A program made the position numbers and the translations under genes. A stretch of 64,000 nucleotides of DNA. Origin: Palsa-883 sp963826975. Lineage in GTDB: Bacteria > Pseudomonadota > Alphaproteobacteria > Acetobacterales > Acetobacteraceae. The notes under the pieces are model-generated. The model ran no database searches and was not told the DNA's origin. It worked only from the letters and a program-made list of their open reading frames with translations. The stretch is from contig CAWGZJ010000011.1 of the NCBI GenBank assembly GCA_963826975.1, positions 558,001-622,000 of the forward strand, in the 5' to 3' direction. The stretch's first letter is position 1, and each line of letters opens with the position of its first letter. Of the stretch, positions 1 to 9,707 are shown piece after piece.

Positions 1-1
1 G

Positions 2-241
2 GAGCGGCACCGGCACCGCTACGAGGTCAACGTGAACTTCCGCACGATTTTGGAATCGACCGGGCTGCGGTTTTCCGGGATGTCGCCGGACGGCGTGCTG
101 CCGGAGATCATCGAGCGGCCGGATCACCCCTGGTTCATCGGCGTGCAATACCATCCGGAGCTGAAATCGAAGCCGTTCGACCCGCATCCGCTGTTTGCGG
201 GGTTCATCGCCGCAGCGGTGCACCAGGCACGGCTGGTGTAG
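2..241 (+). CDS. pyrG: CTP synthase, C-terminal end (partial)
   Basis: The reading frame is already open at the left edge of the window, so only the last ~79 residues are present. They form the end of the class I glutamine amidotransferase domain of CTP synthase, which makes CTP from UTP, ATP and glutamine in the cytoplasm. The visible motif is the VQYHPE segment with its catalytic His and Glu, preceded by RHRHRYEVN and followed by KPFDPHPLFAGF, all typical of PyrG. In related bacteria kdsA normally follows closely. Here it lies about 8.6 kb downstream. Confidence 0.95.
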   Translation, partial: ERHRHRYEVNVNFRTILESTGLRFSGMSPDGVLPEIIERPDHPWFIGVQYHPELKSKPFDPHPLFAGFIAAAVHQARLV

Positions 242-317
242 CGCGCATACGGGGCCTTCCCGTCGCGACCCACGCCGCCTCGTCATGCCCCTTTGAGAGA
301 CGCCATCTCAACCGCAC

Positions 318-1562
318 ATGGCAACCACCACCCAATCAAGACCGGACAGCGCCCTGCGATATGCGGTGCTCGTCATCGGCGCGGGAGTTCTGGCCACCAC
401 CCTGGCACAGCCCGAAGTTCTGGCGCGCATTCCGCTGCAGAATCTGCTCAAGAACGAGTTGCACGTGGACCGAACGGCCAACGCCGCTTTCTTCTTTTGG
501 GCTGGGCTGGCGTGGTACCTGAAACCCTTCGCCGGCATCTTGACCGACGCTTTCCCGCTGTTTGGCAGCCGCCGCAAGAGCTACATCCTGATAAGCGCGA
601 CCTTGGCGGCGCTGTCGTGGTTCGCCTTGACCGTCACGCCCCACGAGTACCGCAATCTGCTGTTCGGCGTGATCGCCATCAACACATTCATGGTGATCGC
701 GAGCACGGTGATTGGCGGCTACATGGTCGAAACGGCACAAGCCAACGCGGGCTCCGGCCGCCTGTCGGCGGTGCGCCAGATCGTCCAGCAGGCCTGTGCC
801 GTCGTGAGCGGGCCGGCGGCCGGATATCTTGCGAGTATTGCCTTCGCATGGACCGCGGCTGCTTCCGGCGGCATCGTGTTCGTTCTGGTGCCGGTGGCCA
901 TCCTGTTTTTGCGCGAACAGCGAAAACGCCTGGAGTCACGGCAGCTCCTGGACAACGCAAGCAGGCAACTCGTCAAGATTGGAACCGCCCGCACGATGTG
1001 GGCAGCCGCCGTCCTGATGGCACTCTTCTACATCGCCCCCGGCTTTGGGACCGCGCTTTTCTACAAGCAGCAGAACGAGTTGCACCTTGGCACAGAGGCA
1101 CAGGGGTTCCTGCAGTTGATTGCGGGTGTTTGCGGTATTCTCGCGGCTGTCGGTTATGGAATTGCGTGTCGGCGCCTCAATCTCCGCGCGCTGCTGATCG
1201 GGGGCATGGTCGTCGCCACGGTGATCAACCTGGGCTATCTGTTCTACTCGTCCGCGGAACGCGCGCAGTTCATCGAGGGATTGAACGGCTTCGGATACAC
1301 GCTGGCTGAACTGGCATTGATGGATCTCGCCGTGCGCTCCACGCCGGCTGGCAGCGAGGGATTGGGTTTCTCGCTGATGGTGAGTGTCCGAAATCTGGCT
1401 TTGTTCGGAACCGATTGGTTCGGTTCGATGTTGCTGGACCGGTATCATTTTTCGTTCAATTCGCTGGTGATCGCCAATTCGGCAACGACGTTGGTGGCGG
1501 TTCCCTTGGTGCTGCTGCTTCCCCGGCTGATCGTCGCCCGAAAGGATGCCGAGGTCCGTTGA
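318..1562 (+). CDS. BT1-like major facilitator transporter
   Basis: A 414-residue integral membrane protein with about 12 hydrophobic segments. The sequence KPFAGILTDAFPLFGSRRKS near residues 68-87 matches the conserved loop of the folate/biopterin transporter (BT1) branch of the MFS, where a 'DAFP-FG-RR' pattern follows the second or third membrane span. The substrate cannot be read from sequence; BT1 relatives carry folates, pterins or related small molecules. ATG at 318 is the first start giving a short hydrophilic lead before span 1, and no strong ribosome binding site precedes it. It stands alone between pyrG and a repeat-containing gap. The BT1 label is inference from the loop motif. 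Confidence 0.75.
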   Translation: MATTTQSRPDSALRYAVLVIGAGVLATTLAQPEVLARIPLQNLLKNELHVDRTANAAFFFWAGLAWYLKPFAGILTDAFPLFGSRRKSYILISATLAALSWFALTVTPHEYRNLLFGVIAINTFMVIASTVIGGYMVETAQANAGSGRLSAVRQIVQQACAVVSGPAAGYLASIAFAWTAAASGGIVFVLVPVAILFLREQRKRLESRQLLDNASRQLVKIGTARTMWAAAVLMALFYIAPGFGTALFYKQQNELHLGTEAQGFLQLIAGVCGILAAVGYGIACRRLNLRALLIGGMVVATVINLGYLFYSSAERAQFIEGLNGFGYTLAELALMDLAVRSTPAGSEGLGFSLMVSVRNLALFGTDWFGSMLLDRYHFSFNSLVIANSATTLVAVPLVLLLPRLIVARKDAEVR

Positions 1563-1636
1563 GAAGGCGACAGTGCAATCGATGTGCTGGCGCCGCAGTG
1601 GGCCGCGATGCTGTTGCGGGATAAGCCTGTAGCGAG

Positions 1637-1770
1637 AGAGTCTCTCCCCTCCCCTTGAGGGAGGGGGTTGGGGGGAGGGGTCCGCGCGCAAAAATCTTCG
1701 GTGCGACCCTGGCACCAACCCCTCCCCCCAACCCCCTCCCTCAAGGGGAGGGGGAGAGACTCTCTCACCC
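1637..1770. repeat. Inverted pair of 'ccctccccttgaggg' palindromic repeats
   Basis: Two copies of a ~35 bp element in opposite orientation (about 1637-1680 and 1711-1767) form a long imperfect hairpin just after the transporter gene. The same element occurs singly near 52206-52246 and degenerately near 59848-59905. Position after stop codons suggests a dispersed intergenic element that may act as a transcription terminator or mRNA stabiliser. The rest of the gap to 2257 holds no gene I can support. Confidence 0.8.
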
Positions 1771-2257
1771 GCGGCTCGTGCGCTTGACTGTCGGCGCATC
1801 TTTTGCGAGCGTCCCCATCCTTACCGCGCGTCCAACTTACCTGGGGAAAGGGCCTGGGGAACGGGGTGGTGGTGCCGTGGAAACTGAGGACCGAGACGTT
1901 TTTCGTGCCGCGCAGGGGCATCGACGTGTCTGCGGCGGATAACGGTGAACCTGGCATGACAGGTTCGCAGACGCAGAATGCGCCTGTGCCATGCTGCCGT
2001 TACGACGAATGGGTCCGCGTTTCGGCCTCGCGGAACGCTGCACGCAAATCGGCCGCGATAATCCGGCGCACCGCCCATCAGGCTCTCCACGCCGCCCCGA
2101 CAAGCGCTGCCTGCCTGGTCACGACGCACCCGATCGCGGGGCGACGCGAGCGCCAATCGCCGCGGTGGGACGCGCGCCGGTCTGCATCCGAAATTGCCAA
2201 CACGAACGACGACAGTGGTACGATATCGGCATATCGCTGGAACAAGGAGGCTCGAGC

Positions 2258-3664
2258 ATGACGAACCAAGACGACATCGCCTTGATGGCCCATCTGATGC
2301 GCCGCGCCGGCTTCGGCGCCAGCCGCGACGAACTCGAAGCGCGCGTGGCCAAGGGCTACGAGGCCACCGTCGAGGAATTGCTGACCCCCGAGATGCATCC
2401 GCCGGTCGACCCCTATGTGCTGCTGCGCCATCAGCCGGCGGCACTGCTGCCCGGCGGCCAGCCGCCGATGGGCAACGTTAACTACATGTACTACCTGGTG
2501 ACCACGCAGCGCCCGCTGGAAGAGAAGATGGCGCTGTTCTGGCATCAGGTGTTCGCTACCGGCAACTCCAAGGTCGACAACTATGACCAGTTGCTGGAAC
2601 AGATCGATCTGTTCCGTCATCGGGGCATGGGCAATTATCGCGACCTGCTGCTCACGATCGCCAGAAATCCCACGATGATCTTCTGGCTGGACAACAACCA
2701 GAACCATGGGACGGCGGTCAACGAGAACTGGGGCCGCGAACTGCTGGAACTGTTCAGCCTGGGCGCCGGCAACTACACCGAAAAAGATGTTCGCGAGGCG
2801 TCACGCGCATTCACCGGCTGGACCTTCGAGACCAAGATCCCGCGGCTGCCGTATGGGCGGTTCCCGTGGAAGTTCGAGTACCGGCCGGAAGATCACGACG
2901 ACGGCGTGAAGGAGTTCCTCGGCACCAAGGGCAACCTCAACGGCGAAGACATCATCGACATCGTCGTGCAACAGCCGGCCTGCGCCAAGTTCATCTGCCG
3001 CCACCTGTACAACTTCTTCGTCGCCGACGAGCCGCAGGTGCCCGCGTGGAACCTGGAGCCACCGCGCGATCCGAAGGCGATCGAAACGCTGGCGTCGACA
3101 CTCCGCGAGTCGAAATTCGAGATGAAGCCCGTGTTGCGCAAGCTGTTCAATTCGGACTTCTTCAAGAACGCCCGCTACAAGCACCTGAAATCGCCCGCCG
3201 AGGTGGTGGTGGGCACGCTCCGCCTGGTGGGCGGCTATGAGCTGCCGAAGCCGGGATATGGCGAGCTGTCGATGCAGCCCTCCTACATGGCGCAGGACCT
3301 GCTCAATCCGCCATCCGTCGAAGGCTGGCACACCGGCCAGGAGTGGATCAACAGCGGTTCCCTGATGGCTCGGATCAACTTCGTGGCCGAGCAGGTCGGC
3401 AATACATCGTTGCCCGGCGTGCGCTCGATCATTGCGCGTCTGAAGGCGATGGGCGTGCTGAGCCCGGACCAACTGGTCGATGGGTGTCTGAACCTGTTGG
3501 GCCCGATCGAGGTCAACTCCGACACGCGCCGGGAACTGACCGAGCAGGCCAACGAATGGGGCAAGCTGAGCTGGGATAGCGATGCGAATGCCCAACTCGC
3601 CGCCAAACACGCCACCGAAATGATGCAGCTGATCGTGGCGACCAGAGAGTATCAATTCGCGTAG
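2258..3664 (+). CDS. DUF1800 family protein
   Basis: A 468-residue protein of the DUF1800 family, whose biochemical role is unknown. Family hallmarks are visible: RRAGFGAS at residues 15-22, FWHQVFATG at 94-102, NENWGRELLELFSLG at 155-169, and PPSVEGWHTGQEW towards the C-terminus. The frame is open upstream, but ATG 2258 has a strong AAGGAGG at 2244-2250. Many family members are exported; this one has no signal peptide or membrane span. A DUF1501 gene follows after 32 bp with its own good ribosome binding site, the usual partner arrangement, and an NHL-propeller gene follows that. Confidence 0.9.
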   Translation: MTNQDDIALMAHLMRRAGFGASRDELEARVAKGYEATVEELLTPEMHPPVDPYVLLRHQPAALLPGGQPPMGNVNYMYYLVTTQRPLEEKMALFWHQVFATGNSKVDNYDQLLEQIDLFRHRGMGNYRDLLLTIARNPTMIFWLDNNQNHGTAVNENWGRELLELFSLGAGNYTEKDVREASRAFTGWTFETKIPRLPYGRFPWKFEYRPEDHDDGVKEFLGTKGNLNGEDIIDIVVQQPACAKFICRHLYNFFVADEPQVPAWNLEPPRDPKAIETLASTLRESKFEMKPVLRKLFNSDFFKNARYKHLKSPAEVVVGTLRLVGGYELPKPGYGELSMQPSYMAQDLLNPPSVEGWHTGQEWINSGSLMARINFVAEQVGNTSLPGVRSIIARLKAMGVLSPDQLVDGCLNLLGPIEVNSDTRRELTEQANEWGKLSWDSDANAQLAAKHATEMMQLIVATREYQFA

Positions 3665-3696
3665 TACATGACCCTCATCGGGCAAGGAGGATAGCA

Positions 3697-4827
3697 ATGT
3701 CGGCGACACAAAAGGACCCTGTGCTGGTCGTGCTCCAGCTTACCGGCGGGAACGACTATCTGAACACGGTGATCCCGTATAACGACCCGCTCTACCGCGA
3801 CAACCGCAAGGCAGTGGGCATCGGCGATAACGAGGTCCTGCACATCGACAAGGATTACGGCTTCGCGCCGTACCTCGCGCCCCTGAAGAAATTCTGGGAT
3901 GAGGGCAGCATGGCTCTCATGCATGGCGTGGGATACCTCAATTCACCGCGGTCGCACTTCCGGTCGATGGACATCTGGCACACCTGTGAGGCTGACAAAG
4001 TCGGCACCGAGGGCTGGCTGGGCCGGGTGGCGCGCGAAATCGACCCGAAGAAAGAGAATGTGGTCACGACCGTCAGCTTCGGCCCCAGCCTGTTCCGGGC
4101 GCTGTCGGTTCCCGGCGTTCCGGTCGCCTGCGTGGCCGGCCCGCTGGAGCAATACGGCTTCCTGCCGACCATTCAGGAGCGGGAGCAGCGCCTGAAAATA
4201 CTCGAGCGCTTCTCGCGCATGTACAAGCCGGAACCCGGCAGCGGAGTGATGGAATACCTGGGTACCACGGGCCTCGATTCCTTGAAGGGCGCGGATATCC
4301 TCAAGGTGGCGCCGCAACGCTACAAGTCCACCGTGCAGTATCCGGACAGCTCGATCGCCCGCAAGCTGCGGGGCATCGCGCAGGTCCACCTGGCCGGTCT
4401 CGGCAGCCGGATTTTCTACTGCGATCATGCCAGCTTCGATACCCATGCGGGACAAAATCCCCTGCATGGCACGTTGTGGACGCAGGTGACCGAGGGTCTG
4501 GAAGCGTTCATGGCGGACCTGCGTGCGCACAACGCGGCCGACAACGTCATCGTCCTGATGTTCTCGGAGTTCGGCCGTCGCGTGCGTGACAACGGCTCCG
4601 GAACGGATCACGGCGCCGCCGGCGTAACGTTTGTGATCGGCGACAAGGTCAAGGGCGGGCACTATGGCGAGTATCCGTCGCTCAAGGCGGAAAAGCTCGT
4701 GCAGGGCGATCTGAACCCGAGCATGGACTTCCGCAGCATCTACTCGACCATCCTCGACAAGTGGATGGGGATGGACCCGGTACCGATCGTCAACGGCACC
4801 TACGAGCAGGCAGCCTTCCTGAACTAG
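3697..4827 (+). CDS. DUF1501 family protein
   Basis: A 376-residue DUF1501 protein, a family related to the alkaline phosphatase/sulfatase fold. Visible motifs are LTGGNDYLN (GGND at 17-20), SPRSHFRSMDIWHT, DTHAGQ, FSEFGRRV at 289-296 and GTDHGAAG with Asp304 and His305, which are the likely metal-binding and active-site positions by analogy with the fold. No Tat or Sec signal is present, although most DUF1501 proteins carry one, so this version is predicted to be cytoplasmic. AAGGAGG precedes ATG 3697. It sits 32 bp after the DUF1800 gene, and the two probably share a transcript. Substrate and reaction are unknown. Confidence 0.9.
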   Translation: MSATQKDPVLVVLQLTGGNDYLNTVIPYNDPLYRDNRKAVGIGDNEVLHIDKDYGFAPYLAPLKKFWDEGSMALMHGVGYLNSPRSHFRSMDIWHTCEADKVGTEGWLGRVAREIDPKKENVVTTVSFGPSLFRALSVPGVPVACVAGPLEQYGFLPTIQEREQRLKILERFSRMYKPEPGSGVMEYLGTTGLDSLKGADILKVAPQRYKSTVQYPDSSIARKLRGIAQVHLAGLGSRIFYCDHASFDTHAGQNPLHGTLWTQVTEGLEAFMADLRAHNAADNVIVLMFSEFGRRVRDNGSGTDHGAAGVTFVIGDKVKGGHYGEYPSLKAEKLVQGDLNPSMDFRSIYSTILDKWMGMDPVPIVNGTYEQAAFLN

Positions 4828-4849
4828 CCAGGCAAGGTTGACGACAATC

Positions 4850-4900
4850 TCCCTCGTTCCCACGGCACGCACAAAATGCGTTGCCTGGGGGAACGAGGGA
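4850..4900 (+). terminator. Hairpin after DUF1501 gene
   Basis: Arms TCCCTCGTTCCC (from 4850) and GGGGAACGAGGGA (4888-4900) can form a stem of about 12 bp. No T-run follows, so it is either an intercistronic hairpin before the NHL gene or a weak terminator. Confidence 0.45.
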
Positions 4901-4974
4901 CCGAAGGCGAAGAGTTTGAGCGAACGGCCTTTCGGATGGCGGAAGGCAACACCGCGAAGTGACGGGAGGACGCA

Positions 4975-6075
4975 ATGCCGCTTACAACAGTTGCGCGTGG
5001 ACGGACGTATGATTGGAGCCATGCCGTAGGGCGTGGGTCAGCGTCCGGCACGGGATTCAACTATCCGCAGACGATGTGCCTTGGCACCGGCAGCGATATT
5101 TACGTCGCCAACCGAGGCAACGAAAACAATTTCGGCATGCGCGTGAACAAGATAAGGCTCGGCGCTCCCGGCGAAGAGGAACTGCTCGACGAGTTCTTCA
5201 AGCATGGCCAGGGGGACGGGCGTTCGACCTGGCCGTTCGGCGTCGCGGTCGACGGTAACGATCATGTGTATGTCTCGGATGAATGGGACAACACCATTTC
5301 GGTGTTCGACGGCAGCGGTAAGTTCATCCGGAAGTGGGGCAAGACCGGCAGCGGCGACGGTGAGCTGCTGCGCCCGGCCGGGCTGGTATGTGAAAAGAGC
5401 GGCAACGTCATCGTCGTCGACAGCGGAAACAACCGCCTCCAGGTCTTCACCCCCGACGGGAAGTTCGTGGCCAAGTGCGGCAAGGCGGGAAGCGGCGACG
5501 GTGAGTTCAATCAGCCTTGGGGGATCACCCTGGATAAGGCTGGCAACATCTTTGTCGCGGACTGGAAGAACCACCGCGTCCAGAAGCTGTCCCCCGCCGG
5601 AAAGTTCCTGATGAAGTTCGGCGAATACGGAACGGTTCCGGTGCCATCGAACGCGTTCGCCGTCACTTACCTGGGACCGTGGGTCTCCAGCGGCGGGGGG
5701 AACGAATATCCCAAGGCGGGCCTGCTCAATCATCCCACCGACGTTGCCGTGGATACCGATGGCGATATCTATGTCGCCGATTGGGGCAACCATCGGGTCA
5801 GCATCTTCGATGCAGAGGGAAATCCGCTGACCAATCTCATGGGCGACGCCCAGGTGATGTCCAAGTGGGGCCAGCAGAGCATCGACGCCAACCCCGACAT
5901 GATGAAGGCGTACCGCCGGGCGAAGAACCTGGAACCGCTGTGGCGCTTCTGCTTCCCGACGGCGGTGGACTTCAATCCGGCCACGGACGAAATCATCATC
6001 GCCGACAGCCAGCGGAATCGCTTGCAGATCTATCGCAAGGTCCGCGATTACGTCGACTTCCAGGCGAACCTGTAG
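4975..6075 (+). CDS. NHL-repeat beta-propeller protein
   Basis: A 366-residue protein made almost entirely of NHL-type blades. Repeating 'W-x-G ... D-x-x-G-N-I/V-x-V-x-D-x-x-N-x-R-x-Q' segments appear around residues 80-120, 125-170, 172-215 and 255-295 (for example VVDSGNNRLQVF, VADWKNHRVQKL, VADWGNHRVSIF, IADSQRNRLQIY), consistent with a six-bladed propeller. No signal peptide or membrane segment is visible, so it is predicted to be cytoplasmic. NHL propellers bind protein or small ligands and a few are lyases; no catalytic signature is clear here. GGGAGG lies just upstream of ATG 4975. It is third in the DUF1800-DUF1501 run and probably functions with them. Confidence 0.85.
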   Translation: MPLTTVARGRTYDWSHAVGRGSASGTGFNYPQTMCLGTGSDIYVANRGNENNFGMRVNKIRLGAPGEEELLDEFFKHGQGDGRSTWPFGVAVDGNDHVYVSDEWDNTISVFDGSGKFIRKWGKTGSGDGELLRPAGLVCEKSGNVIVVDSGNNRLQVFTPDGKFVAKCGKAGSGDGEFNQPWGITLDKAGNIFVADWKNHRVQKLSPAGKFLMKFGEYGTVPVPSNAFAVTYLGPWVSSGGGNEYPKAGLLNHPTDVAVDTDGDIYVADWGNHRVSIFDAEGNPLTNLMGDAQVMSKWGQQSIDANPDMMKAYRRAKNLEPLWRFCFPTAVDFNPATDEIIIADSQRNRLQIYRKVRDYVDFQANL

Positions 6076-7030
6076 GCGACCGCCGCGAACCCTGGTGCCC
6101 CAATTCCCTGGCTCGTTGTCATGACGCAGCGAGGGGATCGGGACACAGGTTCCTTGGTTCAGCTTGAAGCTGATCCCCTCTATCCGCGCTTGATGGACGC
6201 TGCCAGCGTCTGGCACGGCTGGTGATGTGCGGCCATGCTGGACCTGCCATTGTGCAGTAGGCAAGTCGTGGATGGCCGGCCTTCGCCGGCCATGACGGGT
6301 GGGGAATGACGGGGCGCCATGATGGGTGGGGCCATGATGGGTGGGGCGCTGACGGGTGGGCCATGACGGGGCGGTGGTGCTGGCCGGATTCGTGCCGGCA
6401 GGCAATACGCGACACCCCGATCAAGTCATGATTATTTCACCGAATCGCGCATAAATCCTCTGCGGATTAGTGCAATTATCGGAGACAGCGGGAAGGAACA
6501 CACCGGGTTGGGTCGATGAAGGTCTGGAAGAGATCGCCATCGACGAAGTGACGATCGCGCAACTCGCGCGCAGGCAGCGGAACCACGATGCAGACCACGT
6601 TCCTTTCGCAGGTGGCCGCTCCGAGCATTGCGCTCGACACCAGCCGGCCGATCCCGGCAGTCAACGCCCATTCAAGCTTACCTGTGCATTCGCGCCCAAC
6701 GACCGGCGTGAACGGCTGAGCCGTTGGTGACCGAACCAATCCCGACTGGCGCTCGATGATTACGCTCGCCATCCGCATTGCCCTTGGAGCCTCCTGGGGC
6801 GTGCCCGTGGGCGTCCTGGTGACGGAGACGCCGCGGTGCTCCGCTGGGGCCGTCGGACCGCTCGGTCGCGCGCGATCTCCTGTGTTCGCAATCGCTGAGG
6901 CGCCCGGCGCCGGCCGCCATGCCCATCGGCGGGTCGGGCTGGTTCTCCGCACCGGTTCCATCCAAGATACTTCGATCGACCCAGGATACGTACGCTCAGA
7001 CGGCCGGGCCGCCTGCGACGGCCCCACACA
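6076..7030. other. Intergenic region with hairpin and short tandem repeats
   Basis: No convincing gene on either strand. It contains one copy of the dispersed 'gtcgtggat' hairpin (6262-6299) followed by a degenerate run of 'ccatgatgggtgggg' units (about 6290-6375). A minus-strand frame at 6476-6760 is open but lacks family signatures and a start context, so I do not call it. Confidence 0.6.
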
Positions 7031-7038
7031 AAGGATTG

Positions 7039-7058
7039 TTCGGCAAAAATCAGCCGAA
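7039..7058 (+). promoter_or_regulatory. 5' leader hairpin of porin gene
   Basis: TTCGGC (7039-7044) and GCCGAA (7053-7058) flank an 8-nt A-rich loop immediately before the porin ribosome binding site. It could stabilise the mRNA or control translation. Function is inferred from position only. Confidence 0.35.
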
Positions 7059-7076
7059 TGAAGCGAGGGGAACCAC

Positions 7077-8582
7077 ATGCGCAAACTACTGTTGGCCGGT
7101 GCGGCCGTGCTCGGGACGACAGCTTTGGTCCAGCGACCGGTACACGCACAGACGTCGCCCACGCCGCAGTTGGCGGCACCGCCGATGGGGACGTTGATCA
7201 CCCCGAACTTCGGCAAATCCGCAAACGACAACAACAGCTATCAGGCCGTGCAACTGCCGGGGCCGGTAGCCAACCCGGTACCGGGCAGCATGGTGATCCG
7301 CCTGAACGGCTTGATCCGGGAAGAAGCCACGGTCGAGGGATCCACCGGCGACGTGGTTGGCGGGAACAAACTGGCGCCTTACAGCCTGGGTACTTTGCTC
7401 AGGCTATATCCGGGCGTGGACGGGATGGCGACCAACGGTCTGCGCTGGGGTGCCCAGGCCGAAATCCGTGAGAACTTCCAGGGGCAGGGCTTCGTGGCCA
7501 GCCCAAGCTCCTCCACCACGTCAATCATCGCCACCAACGCGCAGAACAGCAGCAGCAGCACGGGCAATTCCGGTCTGACCTGCGAGCAGACACTGTATGT
7601 CCGGCGCGCGTTCGTCTGGGTGGCGCAGGATCAGGTCGGGATTTTCCGGATCGGCCAGGGTGACGGTGTGTCCGGCATCTTCGATAACGGCGTCACCACG
7701 TTCCAGAATGTCGGCGTGGGCCTGTGGGACGGTGATGTCCCGGACGCGGTCAACGCCAACACGGCAACCACTTTCCCGTGGCTGTCGCAGGACGGCGCCG
7801 ACTACGGCACTGTGCGGGCCGTCTACCTGTCGCCGCAGTTCGCCGGCGTCGATCTTGGCTTCGCCTTTGCGCCGAACAACGGCAACGGCGGTGGAGCCTA
7901 TGAATGCTCCAACGCCGCCACCGTCGGGTGTCCGTCGCTGTCGTCGTCAAACCAGGTCAATACTTCGGGCACACCGACCGACAACTTCCGGTTCCGGAAC
8001 CAGGTCCAGGCGGGCCTGCGCTACCAGGCTGTTGTCGGGCCGGCGGCGATCTATGCGTTCGGCGACTACATCGGCAGCGGCGTGGTCAATTACACTGGTC
8101 CCCCGCTGGTGGGCGGTGTGACCTCGGGCATTCCCGTGGGCAGCAAGTACAATGGGCAAACGCAGGGCATCACCGCCGGCTTTGTCGGCGCTGCTGTCAC
8201 GATCGCCGGTTTCCAGTTCGGCGGCGCGTGGCAAGGCGGCCAATACAACGGGACAATGGCCACCACACCGAAGGGTGCCAGCTCCGCCCAGGCATATCTG
8301 GTGGGCTTCAGGTACACGAACGGCCCGTATTCGATCGGCGCGTCCTGGTATGGTTTCAACTCGCAGGGCGCGGTGCAGCTTACCGGGATTTCGCAACGAC
8401 ACGAAAACGCCTTCGGCGCAGGTGGCAACTGGCAGATCACGCCGGGGCTTCAGGCGTTTTTCGAATACATCTACGGCACGCGCCACCAGGGGGATTTCAA
8501 TTTTGTGACCGCGTCGGTCGGCAAGGCGTTCAACGACGTGAAGTCCCAGGCCCTGCTGCTGGGTCTCCAGGTCGGCTGGTAG
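7077..8582 (+). CDS. Outer-membrane porin
   Basis: A 501-residue outer-membrane beta-barrel protein of the Gram-negative porin type. Residues 1-24 form a Sec signal peptide (basic MRK, hydrophobic core, cleavage after HA). The mature part is rich in Gly, Asn, Ser and aromatic residues with alternating hydrophobic strands (for example VGFRYTNGPYSIGASWYGF). It ends in the closing strand LLLGLQVGW with a C-terminal aromatic residue, the sorting signal for the BAM complex. GAGGGG precedes ATG 7077. The pore would allow passive uptake of small solutes; specificity is not readable. A good terminator follows, so it is probably monocistronic. Confidence 0.88.
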   Translation: MRKLLLAGAAVLGTTALVQRPVHAQTSPTPQLAAPPMGTLITPNFGKSANDNNSYQAVQLPGPVANPVPGSMVIRLNGLIREEATVEGSTGDVVGGNKLAPYSLGTLLRLYPGVDGMATNGLRWGAQAEIRENFQGQGFVASPSSSTTSIIATNAQNSSSSTGNSGLTCEQTLYVRRAFVWVAQDQVGIFRIGQGDGVSGIFDNGVTTFQNVGVGLWDGDVPDAVNANTATTFPWLSQDGADYGTVRAVYLSPQFAGVDLGFAFAPNNGNGGGAYECSNAATVGCPSLSSSNQVNTSGTPTDNFRFRNQVQAGLRYQAVVGPAAIYAFGDYIGSGVVNYTGPPLVGGVTSGIPVGSKYNGQTQGITAGFVGAAVTIAGFQFGGAWQGGQYNGTMATTPKGASSAQAYLVGFRYTNGPYSIGASWYGFNSQGAVQLTGISQRHENAFGAGGNWQITPGLQAFFEYIYGTRHQGDFNFVTASVGKAFNDVKSQALLLGLQVGW

Positions 8583-8607
8583 GTCTCTGACTTAGGGTTT
8601 CCAGGCG

Positions 8608-8637
8608 CGGCGGGAGGTATTCTCCCGCCGTTGCTTT
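8608..8637 (+). terminator. Rho-independent terminator of porin gene
   Basis: A perfect 8-bp GC stem (CGGCGGGA at 8608-8615, TCCCGCCG at 8623-8630) with a 7-nt loop is followed by TTGCTTTGT. It lies 25 bp after the porin stop. Confidence 0.75.
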
Positions 8638-8854
8638 GTCCCGTTCAGGGCAGCAGCGAAACTCCCGTTCGCGGCTTGCGGATGCAGTCTCCACGTCGTC
8701 CGGGTCGGCATGTCCGGTGCCCGGACGGATGCGAGCACCTGCGAGGTCCGGCTGGCCGGTTGGCCGCGGTATCGCCGGCAGCGCGCAATACTCGGCTCGG
8801 TGGGCTGCGACCGGCGAGTGGCGTATATATCAGCACGACGAGAGGGACCAGACG

Positions 8855-9707
8855 ATGCAGGACAACCAGCAACGACCCGGGCAACGCGTCGTGAGGGTAG
8901 GCAATATCGCGATCGCCAACCACTTGCCGTTCACCCTGATCGCAGGCCCCTGCCAGATCGAAATCCCGCGCCCACGCGTTGGAGGTCGCCATGGCGCTGC
9001 GCGAGCTGTCCGCCGCCACGGGCGTGCCCATCATCTACAAATCCAGCTACGACAAGGCCAACCGCACCAGCGCCACCGCCGCGCGTGGCGTCGGCATGGC
9101 CGAGGGCCTGGCCATCCTCGCCGAAGTGCGCGAGCAAACCGGCCTTCCCACCCTTACCGACGTCCACGCCGCCGACCAATGCGCACCGGCGGCCGAGGCG
9201 GTCGACGTGCTGCAGATACCGGCATTCCTTTGCCGCCAAACCGACCTGCTGCTGGCGGCGGGCCAAACCGGCAAAGCGATCAACGTCAAGAAGGGGCAGT
9301 TCCTCGCCCCCTGGGACATGACCAACGTCGCGGCCAAGATTGCGTCTACCGGCAACCGGAACATTCTGCTGTGCGAACGTGGTGCCAGCTTCGGCTACAA
9401 CACGCTGGTCAGCGATTTTCGGGCGCTGCCGATCATGGCGCGCACCGGCTATCCGGTGGTGTTCGACGCGACGCACTCGGTGCAGCAGCCGGGCGGGCAG
9501 GGGACCTCGTCGGGCGGGGAGCGTGAGTTCGCTCCGGTGCTGGCCCGCGCCGCGCTGGCGGTCGGCGTGGCCGCGGTGTTCATCGAGACCCATCCCGACC
9601 CCGACCGTGCGCCCAGCGACGGTCCGAACATGATCCCCCTGCGCGAGATGCCGGCGCTGATCGCGCGCCTGAAGGCGTTCGACGAACTGGCGAAGAGCGC
9701 CGCGTGA
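8855..9707 (+). pseudogene. kdsA: 3-deoxy-8-phosphooctulonate synthase, split by a 1-base frameshift
   Basis: KdsA condenses phosphoenolpyruvate with arabinose 5-phosphate to make KDO 8-phosphate for lipid A/LPS. The N-terminus (MQDNQQRPGQ..., then VRVGNIAIANHLPF and LIAGPCQIE) starts at ATG 8855. The remainder (AHALEVAMALRELS, YKSSYDKANRTS, DVLQIPAFLCRQTDLL, SVQQPGG) is in the next frame through 9707. One surplus A in the AAA run at 8961-8963 explains the switch; removing it gives a continuous 283-residue protein of normal length. With no alternative copy in view and strong conservation on both sides, a sequencing or assembly error is more likely than true loss. A YjbR gene overlaps the stop. 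Confidence 0.9.

Noticed and set aside
936..1957. Minus-strand frames opposite the BT1 transporter
   Set aside because: They are frame shadows of the transporter and of the palindromic repeat.
1991..2257. Longer N-terminus for the DUF1800 protein
   Set aside because: The strong AAGGAGG and canonical start are at 2258. The upstream translation is not protein-like.
6476..7234. 252-codon minus-strand frame over the porin leader
   Set aside because: It runs antisense into the porin signal peptide and has no recognisable domain.
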